Assembly: GCA_910577765.1 (NCBI GenBank)
Contig: CAJTOV010000004.1
Coordinates: forward strand, 3,174 to 67,173
Direction of reading: 5' to 3'
From: an uncultured Lachnospiraceae bacterium
Lineage (GTDB): Bacteria > Bacillota > Clostridia > Lachnospirales > Lachnospiraceae
DNA length: 64,000 nucleotides
Shown: positions 25,904 to 34,277 of the stretch, piece after piece
Position numbering within the stretch: position 1 is the stretch's first letter
Layout: each line of letters starts with the position of its first letter
Notes under the pieces: model-generated
The model's database searches: none
What the model was told of the DNA's origin: nothing
Seen by the model: the letters and a program-made list of their open reading frames with translations, nothing else
Translations under genes and position numbers: made by a program

Positions 25904-26674
25904 ATGCATCAGTCGGATGAATTGAAGGAAATGACCAATGAAGAACTCTTCGCCTTATATTTTGAGGGGAAGCAGCAGCAGGTCAAGCAGGAACTGACCC
26001 TGAGATACGTGTATATCGTCCGGGCGATCGCGGCGCAGATGCGCAGCCTTTATTCCGGAACCATGCAGATGGAGGATATCATCAACGAAGGGGTCATAGC
26101 CATTATGAAGGGAATCGACCGGTATGATCCACTAAAGGATAATAAGTTCGAGACCTTCATATCCCGAAGGATACGGGGAATGGTCATCGATCTGGTGCGG
26201 AAGAATGACTGGATGCCCAGAGATTACCACCGGCAGAGTAAATCCATCGAGTCGGCCAGACTGGCACTGACCGAGGAGCTGAACCGCCCTCCCTCAGACG
26301 AGGAGATCGCGGATTACCTGCAGATGGACGTAAAGAAATGCCAGAAGATCCAGAGAATGAGTTCCATGGTTAATGTGCTCTCCCTGGACATGGTCATGGG
26401 AGACGACGACGAGCGGCAGCCCGTCCAGATTCCCAGCACGGATATTGCCACCCAGCCGGAGCGGGCCTTCTTAAGGGAGGAAGCCCTGCGGATTCTCACC
26501 GACGGCATCAACAGCTTAAAGGAAAAGGAGAAGATGGTAGTATCCCTGTATTATGTGGAGGAGCTGAATATGAGCCAGATCGCCCAGGTGCTGCAGGTCA
26601 GTGAACCCAGGGTATCCCAGATTCACAGTATGGCCATACGCAAGCTGAAAGCATATATGAATACCAACCACTAG
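25904..26674 (+). CDS. fliA: Flagellar sigma factor FliA (sigma-28/SigD)
   Basis: A 256-residue sigma-70-family factor with region 2 (MEDIINEGVIAIMKGIDRYD, then FETFISRRIRGMVIDLVRKN), region 3 (RPPSDEEIADYL) and a region 4 helix-turn-helix (NMSQIAQVLQVSEPRVSQIHS). This is the SigD domain plan. ATG 25904 has GAGGGTGAT at good spacing; GTG 25895 is an in-frame alternative. Motifs with the sigma-28 -10 GCCGATAA/T are seen at 34183, 46070 (minus) and 46186, and its antagonist FlgM is at 45696. Confidence 0.93.
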   Translation: MHQSDELKEMTNEELFALYFEGKQQQVKQELTLRYVYIVRAIAAQMRSLYSGTMQMEDIINEGVIAIMKGIDRYDPLKDNKFETFISRRIRGMVIDLVRKNDWMPRDYHRQSKSIESARLALTEELNRPPSDEEIADYLQMDVKKCQKIQRMSSMVNVLSLDMVMGDDDERQPVQIPSTDIATQPERAFLREEALRILTDGINSLKEKEKMVVSLYYVEELNMSQIAQVLQVSEPRVSQIHSMAIRKLKAYMNTNH

Positions 26675-26695
26675 AGCAAGAAGGAGGACACAGCA

Positions 26696-27508
26696 ATGTA
26701 TCAGGGTTTTTATGATCTGGCGTCCGGTATGCTGACACAGAGCAGGAATCTCAATGTGATCAGTAACAACATGGTGAACGTCCAGACCGCCGGATATAAG
26801 CAGGACAGAATGGTCAGCAGTACCTTCCAGGAGGAGATGATCTACCGCACCGGAAGGCAGAACAAGGGCAATCCCACTGCCCTGGCCACCAGCTCCCGGA
26901 TCAAATCCGCATCCAGGACCTACGTCAATTATGAGCAGGGGGGCTTTGAGCAGACCGACGGAATCTATGATTTCGCCCTTGCGGACAAAGGATTTTTCTG
27001 TATCCAGACTCCGGCAGGAGAGCGGTACACCCGCAACGGCTCCTTCGCAGTGGACAATGAAGGGTATCTGGTACTGGAGGATTTCGGCAGGGTGCTTTCC
27101 ACCGACGATTCCCCCATCCAGATTGACAATGAGAATTTTTCCGTGGACAGCCGGGGCCATATTACGGCCCGGATCGTTACCGGCGGAGGAAGCGGGGAGG
27201 ACGCGGAGGAGATCCAGGTGGAGGACCGGGATTACGGGACCCTGAAGGTGGTGGACTTTGCCGATTATGACCAGCTTCACAAGGAGGACAACGGCCTGAT
27301 CTCCACGGCCCAGGCCCCTGTCACTCCCGATGAGGAGAGCGGCGGCAGCCCGATTGTGTGGCAGGCAGTGGAGAAGTCCAATGTGGACATGGTGGAGGAG
27401 ATGACCAATATGATGTCCTCCCAGAGAGCCCTCCAGAGCGCTGCCCAGGTACTGAGAATGTACGACCAGATTATGAGTAAATCCGTGACGGATATCGGCC
27501 GGATGTAG
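26696..27508 (+). CDS. Flagellar hook-basal body protein, FlgF/FlgG type (first)
   Basis: A 270-residue axial rod protein. The N-terminal rod signature is NVISNNMVNVQTAGYKQDRM near residues 18-37. The middle repeats the FlgG pattern (GFFCIQTPAGERYTRNGSF). The C-terminus SNVDMVEEMTNMMSSQRALQ ends in the usual helix. By position it is equivalent to the Bacillus flhO/flhP pair, which form the distal rod. It is not possible to say which copy is FlgF or FlgG. The ribosome site is AAGGAGGA. Confidence 0.9.
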   Translation: MYQGFYDLASGMLTQSRNLNVISNNMVNVQTAGYKQDRMVSSTFQEEMIYRTGRQNKGNPTALATSSRIKSASRTYVNYEQGGFEQTDGIYDFALADKGFFCIQTPAGERYTRNGSFAVDNEGYLVLEDFGRVLSTDDSPIQIDNENFSVDSRGHITARIVTGGGSGEDAEEIQVEDRDYGTLKVVDFADYDQLHKEDNGLISTAQAPVTPDEESGGSPIVWQAVEKSNVDMVEEMTNMMSSQRALQSAAQVLRMYDQIMSKSVTDIGRM

Positions 27509-27541
27509 GGTTTGGCAAATCAGAAGTAAGGAGAATGCAGA

Positions 27542-28333
27542 ATGGACATGTCATTTTATGTGGGGGCCCTGGGCGCTTCCAACTGTACGGATAAGCTCAG
27601 TGTCATTTCCAACAACCTGGCTAATGTAAACAACACAGCCTTTAAGCCTAAGACCGCCGTGTTTGCGGAACTGATCAATTATAACCTGAACGATTCTCCG
27701 GAGGCCGTCACCGAACTCCAGGCCGGAGCAGGCATGAAGCTGTCCAGAACCTACACAGGCTTCGGTACCGCGGCCATCCACCAGACCGGCTCCCAGTTAG
27801 ACTACGCCATCATGGAGCCCAATGCCTTCTTTATGGTGCAGGACCCGGCTACCGGCAGGATCACCTATACCCGGAACGGACATTTCCATCGGGGGGAGAT
27901 GGAGGACGGCTTTTACCTGATGACCGATTCTGGCAAACGAGTCCTGGACCAGAACCAGGAGCCGCTGCTTCTGGAGGTAAAGGATGTGGAGCGTCTCCAG
28001 GCGGAGATGGAGGAGGACTTCGAGCCCGAGGAGGATGAGGACGACGATGACGAGGAAGATGAGGACAAACCAAAGGTAAGCCTCTATACCTTCCAGAATC
28101 CCAGCCGTCTCATGAGTGTAGGCAATGACGAGTATGTGCCAATGGATGAAGGGGTGGAGGCTACCCTTGTGGAGAATCCGCAGATGGCCACCGGCGCCCT
28201 GGAAGGGTCCGGCACGGATGTAGCCAGGGAATTCACCCGTCTGATTGAATGCCAGCGTGCTTTCTCCTATGCGCTGAAGATGGTACAGACCTCAGACGAG
28301 ATTACAACCACCATCAACAACTTAAGAGGCTGA
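27542..28333 (+). CDS. Flagellar hook-basal body protein, FlgF/FlgG type (second)
   Basis: A 263-residue partner of the gene just upstream, with the rod N-terminus (VISNNLANVNNTAFKPKT near residues 20-37), FFMVQDPATGRITYTRNGHF near 96, and an FlgG-like end (GTDVAREFTRLIECQRAFSY). Unusual: an acidic run of mostly Asp/Glu near residues 155-178 interrupts the middle domain. It would place a negatively charged loop on the rod surface. The ribosome site is AAGGAGA. Confidence 0.88.
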   Translation: MDMSFYVGALGASNCTDKLSVISNNLANVNNTAFKPKTAVFAELINYNLNDSPEAVTELQAGAGMKLSRTYTGFGTAAIHQTGSQLDYAIMEPNAFFMVQDPATGRITYTRNGHFHRGEMEDGFYLMTDSGKRVLDQNQEPLLLEVKDVERLQAEMEEDFEPEEDEDDDDEEDEDKPKVSLYTFQNPSRLMSVGNDEYVPMDEGVEATLVENPQMATGALEGSGTDVAREFTRLIECQRAFSYALKMVQTSDEITTTINNLRG

Positions 28334-28355
28334 TGGTAGAAAGACGAGGGCATAT

Positions 28356-28976
28356 ATGAAACTCAGAAGGTATGAAGATTTGAACCTTCAGGAGCTGGAT
28401 GTGATGAAGGAGATCGGAAGTATCGGCACCAGCCATGCGGCCACCTCTCTTTCCAAGATGCTCCAGAAGGAGATCCGGATTTCCATACCCCAGGTAAGAG
28501 TCCTGGGGTATGACGAGGCTGTGGACCAGATCGGCGACGTGGAGAGCCTGGCTTCGGCAACCCTGGTGAAGATGACAGGGGATGTGGACGGCCTGATGCT
28601 GTTCCTCTTTAATCTGGATTTTGCCAATACGGTGCTGGACCGGGTGATCGGCGAGAGCTACCATAGATTTGAGGAAATGGACCAGCTGGCCTACTCGGCT
28701 CTGACCGAGATCGGAAACATTATCATATGTTCCTATATAAATGCGTTTTCACAGTTAGTGAATGTGGATATTGATCTGTCTGTACCCAGTGCCACCGTAA
28801 ACATGCTTGGGGCCATCCTGACAGTACCCATTGCAGAGTACGGCTACGACACCGACAAGCTGATGTACTGCAATGCGGATTTTGTCATGGACGGGAAACA
28901 GCTGTCAGCCTGGCTTCTGATGCTTCCTGACATCCCATCCCTGAACAACATATTGGAGAAATTAGGAGTTTCATAG
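28356..28976 (+). CDS. cheC: CheY-P phosphatase CheC
   Basis: A 206-residue CheC. Family members carry two E-x2-N phosphatase motifs. The second is intact (LTEIGNIII near residue 118). The first reads MKEIGSIGTS near 20, with Ser for Asn, so one of the two sites is probably weak or dead. Family knowledge: CheC is activated by CheD, whose gene follows directly (start three bases after the cheC stop), and the pair tunes adaptation. fliY at 19136 is a second phosphatase in the same operon. Confidence 0.92.
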   Translation: MKLRRYEDLNLQELDVMKEIGSIGTSHAATSLSKMLQKEIRISIPQVRVLGYDEAVDQIGDVESLASATLVKMTGDVDGLMLFLFNLDFANTVLDRVIGESYHRFEEMDQLAYSALTEIGNIIICSYINAFSQLVNVDIDLSVPSATVNMLGAILTVPIAEYGYDTDKLMYCNADFVMDGKQLSAWLLMLPDIPSLNNILEKLGVS

Positions 28977-28978
28977 TG

Positions 28979-29461
28979 ATGGAGAAAGAGTTAAAAGTTG
29001 GAATTGGGGATATGAAGCTGAATAGAGGAGAGGGCCGGATCATTACTTATGCCCTGGGTTCTTGTATTGGAATCACCTTTTACGATCCGGCTATCCGACT
29101 GGGGGCTCTGCTGCACATTATGCTTCCCGCAAGATTCAATGACAAGGACCCTAACGTCTTCAAGTACGCGGACACCGGGATTCGGGAGACGTTGCGGAAG
29201 CTGGCGGCATTTGGGATGATGAAATCAAGGACTGTGATCAAAATCGCAGGCGGAGCCAAGATGTTTGAAATCAGTGGCAACACGGATTTCGGTAATATTG
29301 GGCAGCGGAATGCGGCCAGCGTAAAGCAGATACTCCAGCAGGAGGGCTTCCGGATTAAGGCGGAGGATACCGGTGGTTCCCATGCCAGAACCATGTACAT
29401 AGACCTGGCTAACGGGGATGTGGTAGTGCGCAGCTTTGGAAGGCCGGAGCGACATTTGTAG
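28979..29461 (+). CDS. cheD: Chemoreceptor glutamine deamidase CheD
   Basis: A 160-residue CheD. Catalytic Cys lies in YALGSCIGIT near residue 28 and His in LLHIMLP near 45. The conserved KIAGGAKMF lies near 90, and a Thr/Gly/Gly motif near 125-135. Family knowledge: CheD deamidates receptors and is handed over to CheC. ATG 28979 is chosen over the overlapping GTG 28976 because AGGAG then has better spacing. No receptor genes are in the window. Confidence 0.92.
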   Translation: MEKELKVGIGDMKLNRGEGRIITYALGSCIGITFYDPAIRLGALLHIMLPARFNDKDPNVFKYADTGIRETLRKLAAFGMMKSRTVIKIAGGAKMFEISGNTDFGNIGQRNAASVKQILQQEGFRIKAEDTGGSHARTMYIDLANGDVVVRSFGRPERHL

Positions 29462-29477
29462 AGAGGGGAGAAAGACC

Positions 29478-30434
29478 ATGGCAGAGAAGAAAACAAAGAG
29501 CAGGAACGGCATCCTTCTGGAGTCCGGCACCAATGAAATTGAGGTTATGAAATTCCGGGTCCAGGGGGAGCTTTACGGAATCAACGTGGCCAAGGTACAG
29601 GAGATCATCATGAGTGCAAAGGTGAAGCCCATGCCCAAGGCCCATCCGGCAGTGGAGGGGATCTTCAAACCCCGTGACACCCTGATCACGGTGATCAATC
29701 TGGCCATGTATCTGTCCGGGGTGGAAGTGGAGAACATGCCCCGGGATCTGTTTATCGTGACCAACTTCAACCGGATGACCGTGGCCTTCCGGGTCCAGAG
29801 TATTGAGGGGATCAGCCGGATCTCCTGGAAAGATATCCAGAAGCCGGATAAGACCATTGCCAACGGAGACGAGAGTGTGGCCACAGGCATTGCCCAGTGT
29901 GACAACCAGCTGGTGACCATTCTGGATTTCGAGAAGATTGTGGCGGAGATCGCGCCGGAGACCACTATCCAGATGTCCGAGATCGAGGAGCTGGGCGACA
30001 GGCCTTTGTGCGATTCTCCCATTGTGATTGCGGAGGATTCCATCCTTCTGCGGAAGATGATCGACGATTCCTTAGAGCGGGCAGGCTTTACCAACCTGCG
30101 TAACTTTACCAACGGCCAGGAAGCCTGGGATTATCTTTCTTCCATCCGTCACGCACCGGATCTGTACGACCAGGTGAATCTGGTGATCACGGACATTGAG
30201 ATGCCGGAGATGGACGGACACCGTCTGACCAAGCTGATCAAGGATGACGACCATCTGAAGAAGATTCCGGTGGTGATCTTCTCGTCCCTGATCGATGACC
30301 AGATGCGCAAGAAAGGGAAAGACTTAGGAGCCGATGAGCAGCTTACCAAGCCGGAGATCGGACATCTGGTGCTGATTCTGGATGAGCTGCTGGAGAAGTT
30401 CCGGCAGCGGATGGAGGCTGAGGCCAGAATGTAG
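29478..30434 (+). CDS. cheV: Chemotaxis coupling protein CheV (CheW + receiver)
   Basis: A 318-residue fusion. The CheW-like coupling domain spans about 10-170 (KFRVQGELYGINVAKVQEII, then GIFKPRDTLITVINL). The receiver domain starts near 187 (VIAEDSILLRKMIDDSL), with acceptor Asp in LVITDIEMPEMDG near 240 and Lys in EQLTKPEIG near 296. It is the only coupling protein visible here; cheA and cheW are elsewhere. ATG 29478 follows GAGGGGAGAAAG. Confidence 0.92.
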   Translation: MAEKKTKSRNGILLESGTNEIEVMKFRVQGELYGINVAKVQEIIMSAKVKPMPKAHPAVEGIFKPRDTLITVINLAMYLSGVEVENMPRDLFIVTNFNRMTVAFRVQSIEGISRISWKDIQKPDKTIANGDESVATGIAQCDNQLVTILDFEKIVAEIAPETTIQMSEIEELGDRPLCDSPIVIAEDSILLRKMIDDSLERAGFTNLRNFTNGQEAWDYLSSIRHAPDLYDQVNLVITDIEMPEMDGHRLTKLIKDDDHLKKIPVVIFSSLIDDQMRKKGKDLGADEQLTKPEIGHLVLILDELLEKFRQRMEAEARM

Positions 30435-30537
30435 GAGACCTGCCATGGGCCGGCTGGATGATCCGGCCGGATCTGCCCGGGGACCGGCAGCAGGCACTCC
30501 GGACCGCGCTGCCGGCGGTAATGAAGGGAACGGTTAT

Positions 30538-31485
30538 ATGACTGATAGAAAGATTCAGAAGCTGTATGGTAAGAAGATCCGGCATATGTGCCGGTGCGTC
30601 CTTGCCGTGTCCGTGTGTTCCTGTCTGCTGTGCCTGACCGTGTTTGGCCGGGAGGGAAGCTGGGAACAGGACAAGAAGAAGTGGCGGTACATGTATGGCC
30701 CGGATACGCCGGCTGAGGACGAGTGGATCGTGGAGGACGGCAAGGAGTATTATGTGGATTCCAAGGGTTACATGAAGACCGGCTGGATCACGGACGAGTC
30801 CGACGGCAACAAGTATTATCTTGGGGAGGACGGGGCAAAATGTTATAATACCTTCACCAAAGATGACAAGTTTGTGGGGCCGGAAGGGACTGTGGTGGAG
30901 CGGTTTGACACCTGGCGCAAGGCCGTGAAGAAAGAGTTGAACGCGGTCCTTAAGAGCCGGGAGTACAAGAAGCTGGAGGAGTCCATGCGGCCGGGGTTTC
31001 TCCTGGCGGATCTCAACTGTGACAGCTATAAGGATCTGGCCATTGTGGACAATGGGGCGGCTCCCAGCCGTCTGCTGTATGTGGGGATCTGGAATCCGGA
31101 GGAGGAGAAGTATCTTGTGGCCTCCCAGATGGACTGGACCAGTGAAGAGGTTTCCTGGCTGACCAGAAGTCCCCAGGAGGAGAATACCTGGCTGGTGGTG
31201 GACTACGGCAACGGCCTGGACCTGGATTATTTTGAATTGAAGCGGGACGGGTATTTCTTTGACAACCTTTGGCATTTTACCACAGACGTCAATGACTGGG
31301 ACGATATTATTTACTTTGTCAATGGCAGCGAATGTGAGCTGGAGGACTGGAATGCCGGCAGGGCTGAGGCGGCTGCCCAGGCAGGGGCGGCTGTGAAGGA
31401 GGGCTGGGTGGTCCTTACAGAGGACAGTGTTTCCCAGACCGTGGACCAGGTCCCGGACGGAACGGAGCTGCTTTTGTGGGAGTAA
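30538..31485 (+). CDS. Secreted protein with cell-wall-binding repeats
   Basis: A 315-residue protein with a basic N-terminus and hydrophobic signal segment near residues 19-36 ending in a small-residue region. Choline-binding-type wall repeats follow (WIVEDGKEYYVDSKGYMKTGW near 65-85, then NKYYLGEDGAKCYNTF). The C-terminal domain, about 110-300, contains FLLADLNCDSYKDLAIVDNG, similar to an FG-GAP/EF-hand-like calcium loop in form. Its function is unknown. The ribosome site AAGGGA precedes ATG 30538. It is flanked by cheV and parA in the flagellar supra-operon; related wall-binding proteins are at 48073 and 49492. Confidence 0.75.
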   Translation: MTDRKIQKLYGKKIRHMCRCVLAVSVCSCLLCLTVFGREGSWEQDKKKWRYMYGPDTPAEDEWIVEDGKEYYVDSKGYMKTGWITDESDGNKYYLGEDGAKCYNTFTKDDKFVGPEGTVVERFDTWRKAVKKELNAVLKSREYKKLEESMRPGFLLADLNCDSYKDLAIVDNGAAPSRLLYVGIWNPEEEKYLVASQMDWTSEEVSWLTRSPQEENTWLVVDYGNGLDLDYFELKRDGYFFDNLWHFTTDVNDWDDIIYFVNGSECELEDWNAGRAEAAAQAGAAVKEGWVVLTEDSVSQTVDQVPDGTELLLWE

Positions 31486-31526
31486 GGTTCCGGCTACTAA
31501 TATGATGAGAAATCGGAGGGAATACT

Positions 31527-32327
31527 TTGGCTACGATTATCACTGTTTCGAATCAGAAGGGCGGCGTCGGCAAGACGACCACCTCTTCCGCGCTGGCGGC
31601 AGGCATTGCAATGGCAGGCACGCGTGTACTATGTATTGATCTGGACCCCCAGGGGAATCTTGGGTTCTGCATGGGATCGGAGTCCACCAACGGGGCCACG
31701 GTTCTGGATGTCCTTAAGGGCAAAATGTCTGTGCAGGAGGCAGTTTACATGACCGAGTACTGTGATGTCCTGCCTTCGGATATTACGCTTAGCAGCAGCG
31801 GCCTGGAGCATACTCCGGCAGCCCACAAGGAGTATATTCTCCGGGATGCCCTTGCTCCGGTGATGGAGGATTATGATTATATCATCATTGACACGCCTCC
31901 GGCCCTGAATCTGCTGACGGTCAATGCCTATGCCTTATCGGATTTTCTGATCATTCCCATGGCTTCGGACATTCTGAGTCTGGTGGGTCTGTCCCAGTTA
32001 AAGGAGACAGTGGAATCCGTGCGGTCTGCCTTAAATCCGCGGCTTAATGTGCTGGGGATTCTTCTGACCCGTTTCAACAGACGTACCCTGCTTTCCAGGG
32101 ATGTGCTGGAGATGGCCCAGCAGCTTGCAGACCAGATCGGAACCAAAGTATTTGATACCAAGATCCGCAGCGGTGTAGCCATTGCGGAAGCACCGGCCCA
32201 TGGAGAGAGTATCTTTGACTATAATCCCCGTTCCGCAGCCGTGAAAGATTACCAGGCATTTATTGAAGAAATTGCTGATATAATTCATTTAAAGGAGGTG
32301 GCGGGAAATGGCAAGAAAGACCAATAA
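31527..32327 (+). CDS. ParA/MinD-family ATPase
   Basis: A 266-residue deviant-Walker ATPase with KGGVGKTTT at residues 11-19, switch region DLDPQGNLG near 39 and IIDTPPALN near 120. Start TTG 31527 follows CGGAGGG. It overlaps the following ComFB-domain gene by 20 bp. No parB or centromere-like repeats are seen. Inference: with no flhF/flhG in this locus, this ATPase may position flagella or chemotaxis arrays, as ParC/FlhG do elsewhere. A chromosome-partition Soj is a less likely reading given its neighbours. Confidence 0.85.
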   Translation: MATIITVSNQKGGVGKTTTSSALAAGIAMAGTRVLCIDLDPQGNLGFCMGSESTNGATVLDVLKGKMSVQEAVYMTEYCDVLPSDITLSSSGLEHTPAAHKEYILRDALAPVMEDYDYIIIDTPPALNLLTVNAYALSDFLIIPMASDILSLVGLSQLKETVESVRSALNPRLNVLGILLTRFNRRTLLSRDVLEMAQQLADQIGTKVFDTKIRSGVAIAEAPAHGESIFDYNPRSAAVKDYQAFIEEIADIIHLKEVAGNGKKDQ

Positions 32328-33192
32328 GACGTCCCATGTGCTGAACCTGATTACCAACGGAGCACCGCCTGAGCCGGAGGAGAAAGCACCGGAAGTCCAG
32401 GCGCCGGAGGAGACAGCTTCCGGCAAAGGAGCAGGGACTCCGGATGCCGGGAAGGGGCAGGAACCCGCAGCCTTACAGAACCAGGCGGGAGACAGGAAGG
32501 TGATTGTGGTGGATGCCAGCGAGAACGACAAGATTTCGGATGCGATCCGTGAGCGCCTGGAAGAGCAGGTGGAGCGGGAAGCAGGTAACGGAAATACACC
32601 TGCACCGGAGGCAGTACCGGCAGCCGCGGCCACAGCAGGCGGTGAAGGGGATGCCCCCAAGGATGCAGCAGATTCTAGGATGCCGGAGGCAGCAGATATG
32701 ATGACAAACCCAGAAGTAAACCCAGAGGCGGCAGCAGAGGCAGCAGGAACCGCCACAGAGCCAGGTGCAGCCCCACAGGCCGCAGATGTAACGGGAACCG
32801 CCACAGAGCCGGAGGCAGCTTCACAGGCTGCAGGCAGTGAGGCCAGCGCCGTGGCAGAAGAAAGCAAAAACAAAGATTCGTCCAGGACACGCCGCTATCA
32901 TATGGTCAATGTCATGGAGGAAGTGATTGGCCGCTACGATCTTCTTGGCCAGATGGGCAAGTATGGGGTATGTACCTGCAGCCGCTGCTTTGCGGACGTG
33001 CAGGCCCTGACCCTGACCCATCTTCCTGCCAAGTACGTGGTGGTGGACGGCAATCCCATTGCGCCCATTATCGGCTACTATGAGAGCAAATACAGGTCCA
33101 GAATCCTTACCGAGGTAATGAAGGCCTGCATTCTGGTCAAAGATAAACCCAGACACAACCGGGATAACGTGACTCCGGAGCTGCTGGATTAA
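32308..33192 (+). CDS. ComFB-domain protein with long Ala/Pro/Glu linker
   Basis: A 294-residue protein. The C-terminal 90 residues form a ComFB domain (NVMEEVIGRYDLL, then CTCSRCFADVQALTLTHLPA near 225-245), with the cysteines typical of the family. The first 190 residues are low-complexity Ala/Pro/Glu/Gly with a short positively charged start. Family knowledge: B. subtilis ComFB has no clear role, and ComFB domains have been reported as cyclic dinucleotide receptors. Perfect AAAGGAGGTG precedes ATG 32308. Overlap with the ParA-like gene suggests a working pair. Confidence 0.75.
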   Translation: MARKTNKTSHVLNLITNGAPPEPEEKAPEVQAPEETASGKGAGTPDAGKGQEPAALQNQAGDRKVIVVDASENDKISDAIRERLEEQVEREAGNGNTPAPEAVPAAAATAGGEGDAPKDAADSRMPEAADMMTNPEVNPEAAAEAAGTATEPGAAPQAADVTGTATEPEAASQAAGSEASAVAEESKNKDSSRTRRYHMVNVMEEVIGRYDLLGQMGKYGVCTCSRCFADVQALTLTHLPAKYVVVDGNPIAPIIGYYESKYRSRILTEVMKACILVKDKPRHNRDNVTPELLD

Positions 33193-33277
33193 GAGAATTG
33201 TCTGAGAGAATATTTGTGTCCGTGAATCTTTCCTGATATGAGGGGAGATTTGCGGGCATTTTTCATAACTCCTTCTT

Positions 33278-33640
33278 TTGAGCATGGTGATACTGAGGCT
33301 GGGAGAGGGTCCTACAGAGGAACGTACCCTGGGAATGCTCCAGACCTTATTTTTGGGAAGCATGAATCCGGAAGAACGGTTAAAGCGGCTGGAGGAAGAT
33401 TATCAGATGAACTTGTCAGAAAATGTAGAAATGGAGGTCAAGAATATGTATACGTTCAGTCAGGCAATTGAAGACCGGGCTACAAAGCGCGGTATGGAGA
33501 AAGGAATAGAGAAAGGAATAACCATTTACAAAACCTTGCAGGAAACCGGCAGTGTCCGGACTACAGCTGCCCGGTTGAATGAACCGTCAGACATCGTCCG
33601 GGAAATCGCACTGGAATATCATGTGCAGGTATCCGATTAA
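33278..33640 (+). pseudogene. Remnant of an Rpn/PD-(D/E)XK nuclease-family gene (C-terminal part)
   Basis: A 120-codon frame resembles only the tail of Rpn-family nuclease/transposase-like proteins: LKRLEEDYQM, then SQAIEDRATKRGMEKGIEKG, the glycine-lysine-glutamate repeat typical of that end. The catalytic PD-(D/E)XK half is absent and no good ribosome site precedes it (TTG start). It is probably a decayed copy. A full-length, different family member is at 51873-53018. Confidence 0.55.
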
Positions 33641-33663
33641 TTTCACAAAAGATTCCGGGATTT

Positions 33664-33708
33664 CCCACACCATATTCCACCAGCTCCTTCTGGAGGGAAT
33701 GGTGTGGG
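33664..33708. terminator. Long hairpin at the end of the supra-operon region
   Basis: CCCACACCAT (33664-33673) pairs with ATGGTGTGGG (33699-33708), with an inner CCAGCTCC/GGAG-type helix. It lies between the nuclease remnant and the convergent HTH gene, where a bidirectional terminator would be expected. There is no clear T-run, so efficiency is uncertain. Confidence 0.45.
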
Positions 33709-33719
33709 TCTCGGTTCGG

Positions 33720-33962
33720 TTATTCGTCGTCGGGTTCCAGATTATCGAAGATATCTGAATTATAGAATTCCCGGATGGTGACTCCCAGTCCTTCTGCAAT
33801 CTTATTGATGTTCACAATCCCTGGATTCCTGCTCTGGCCTTTCAGGATGCTTTTGAAGGTGGATTCCGGCATCCCTGCCCGGTAGCTGACTGCATATCCA
33901 CTAAGATTTTTCAATTTGCACAATTCCCTGATCCGAAAGCTGGTAGCTTCACAAATATTCAT
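33720..33962 (-). CDS. XRE-type helix-turn-helix transcriptional regulator
   Basis: An 80-residue protein that is almost wholly a Cro/C1-type HTH: RIRELCKLKNLSGYAVSYRAG near residues 10-30, MPESTFKSILKGQ as recognition helix, INKIAEGLGVTIREFY. There is no effector domain. ATG 33962 follows AAGGAGAGGTGAT. It is divergent from the sigma-28 promoter of the fliD operon, with about 200 bp between. The target is unknown. Confidence 0.85.
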   Translation of the reverse strand: MNICEATSFRIRELCKLKNLSGYAVSYRAGMPESTFKSILKGQSRNPGIVNINKIAEGLGVTIREFYNSDIFDNLEPDDE

Positions 33963-34163
33963 AAGCCTATCACCTCTCCTTTCATGTGTTTAGTGTAGTC
34001 CAAATTAACGGAAGAATAGGGTGATTTATCGCCTTTTCTGATTTGTTTGTCATATTATGCAGACTATTTTCTTCGAGATTGGTTAGTACTGCCTTCCACC
34101 GTTTTAATCTGGTTACATTTCCGCCCATGAGTTCCCCCTTTTTGAAAACCATCGAAAATTTGT
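33963..34163. other. Intergenic stretch between HTH gene and fliD promoter
   Basis: AT-rich sequence without a supported gene. A minus-strand 121-codon frame covers much of it but has no recognisable domain, no good start site and runs over the sigma-28 promoter region, so it is left out. A TACACT -10-like hexamer on the minus strand could serve the HTH gene, but no -35 is convincing. Confidence 0.4.
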
Positions 34164-34190
34164 TTATTTTCCGGCAGTTTGTGCCGATAA
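34164..34190 (+). promoter_or_regulatory. Sigma-28 (FliA) promoter of the fliD operon
   Basis: The -10 GCCGATAA at 34183-34190 matches the sigma-28 consensus. A weak -35 (TTAT, 34164-34167) lies 15 bp upstream. It is 88 bp before fliD. Confidence 0.75.
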
Positions 34191-34277
34191 ATATAGTATA
34201 GATGGCGCAGTCATACTGTCCGTATGGCAGTCTCTCATAGACAGACAGCAATTGACAGAGAGAAAGGAGAATTACAA

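Noticed and set aside
25886..26695. flhF/flhG or flagellin gene expected nearby
   Set aside because: Only fliA lies after flhA, and no protein in the window has flagellin ends except flgL; these genes must be elsewhere or absent.
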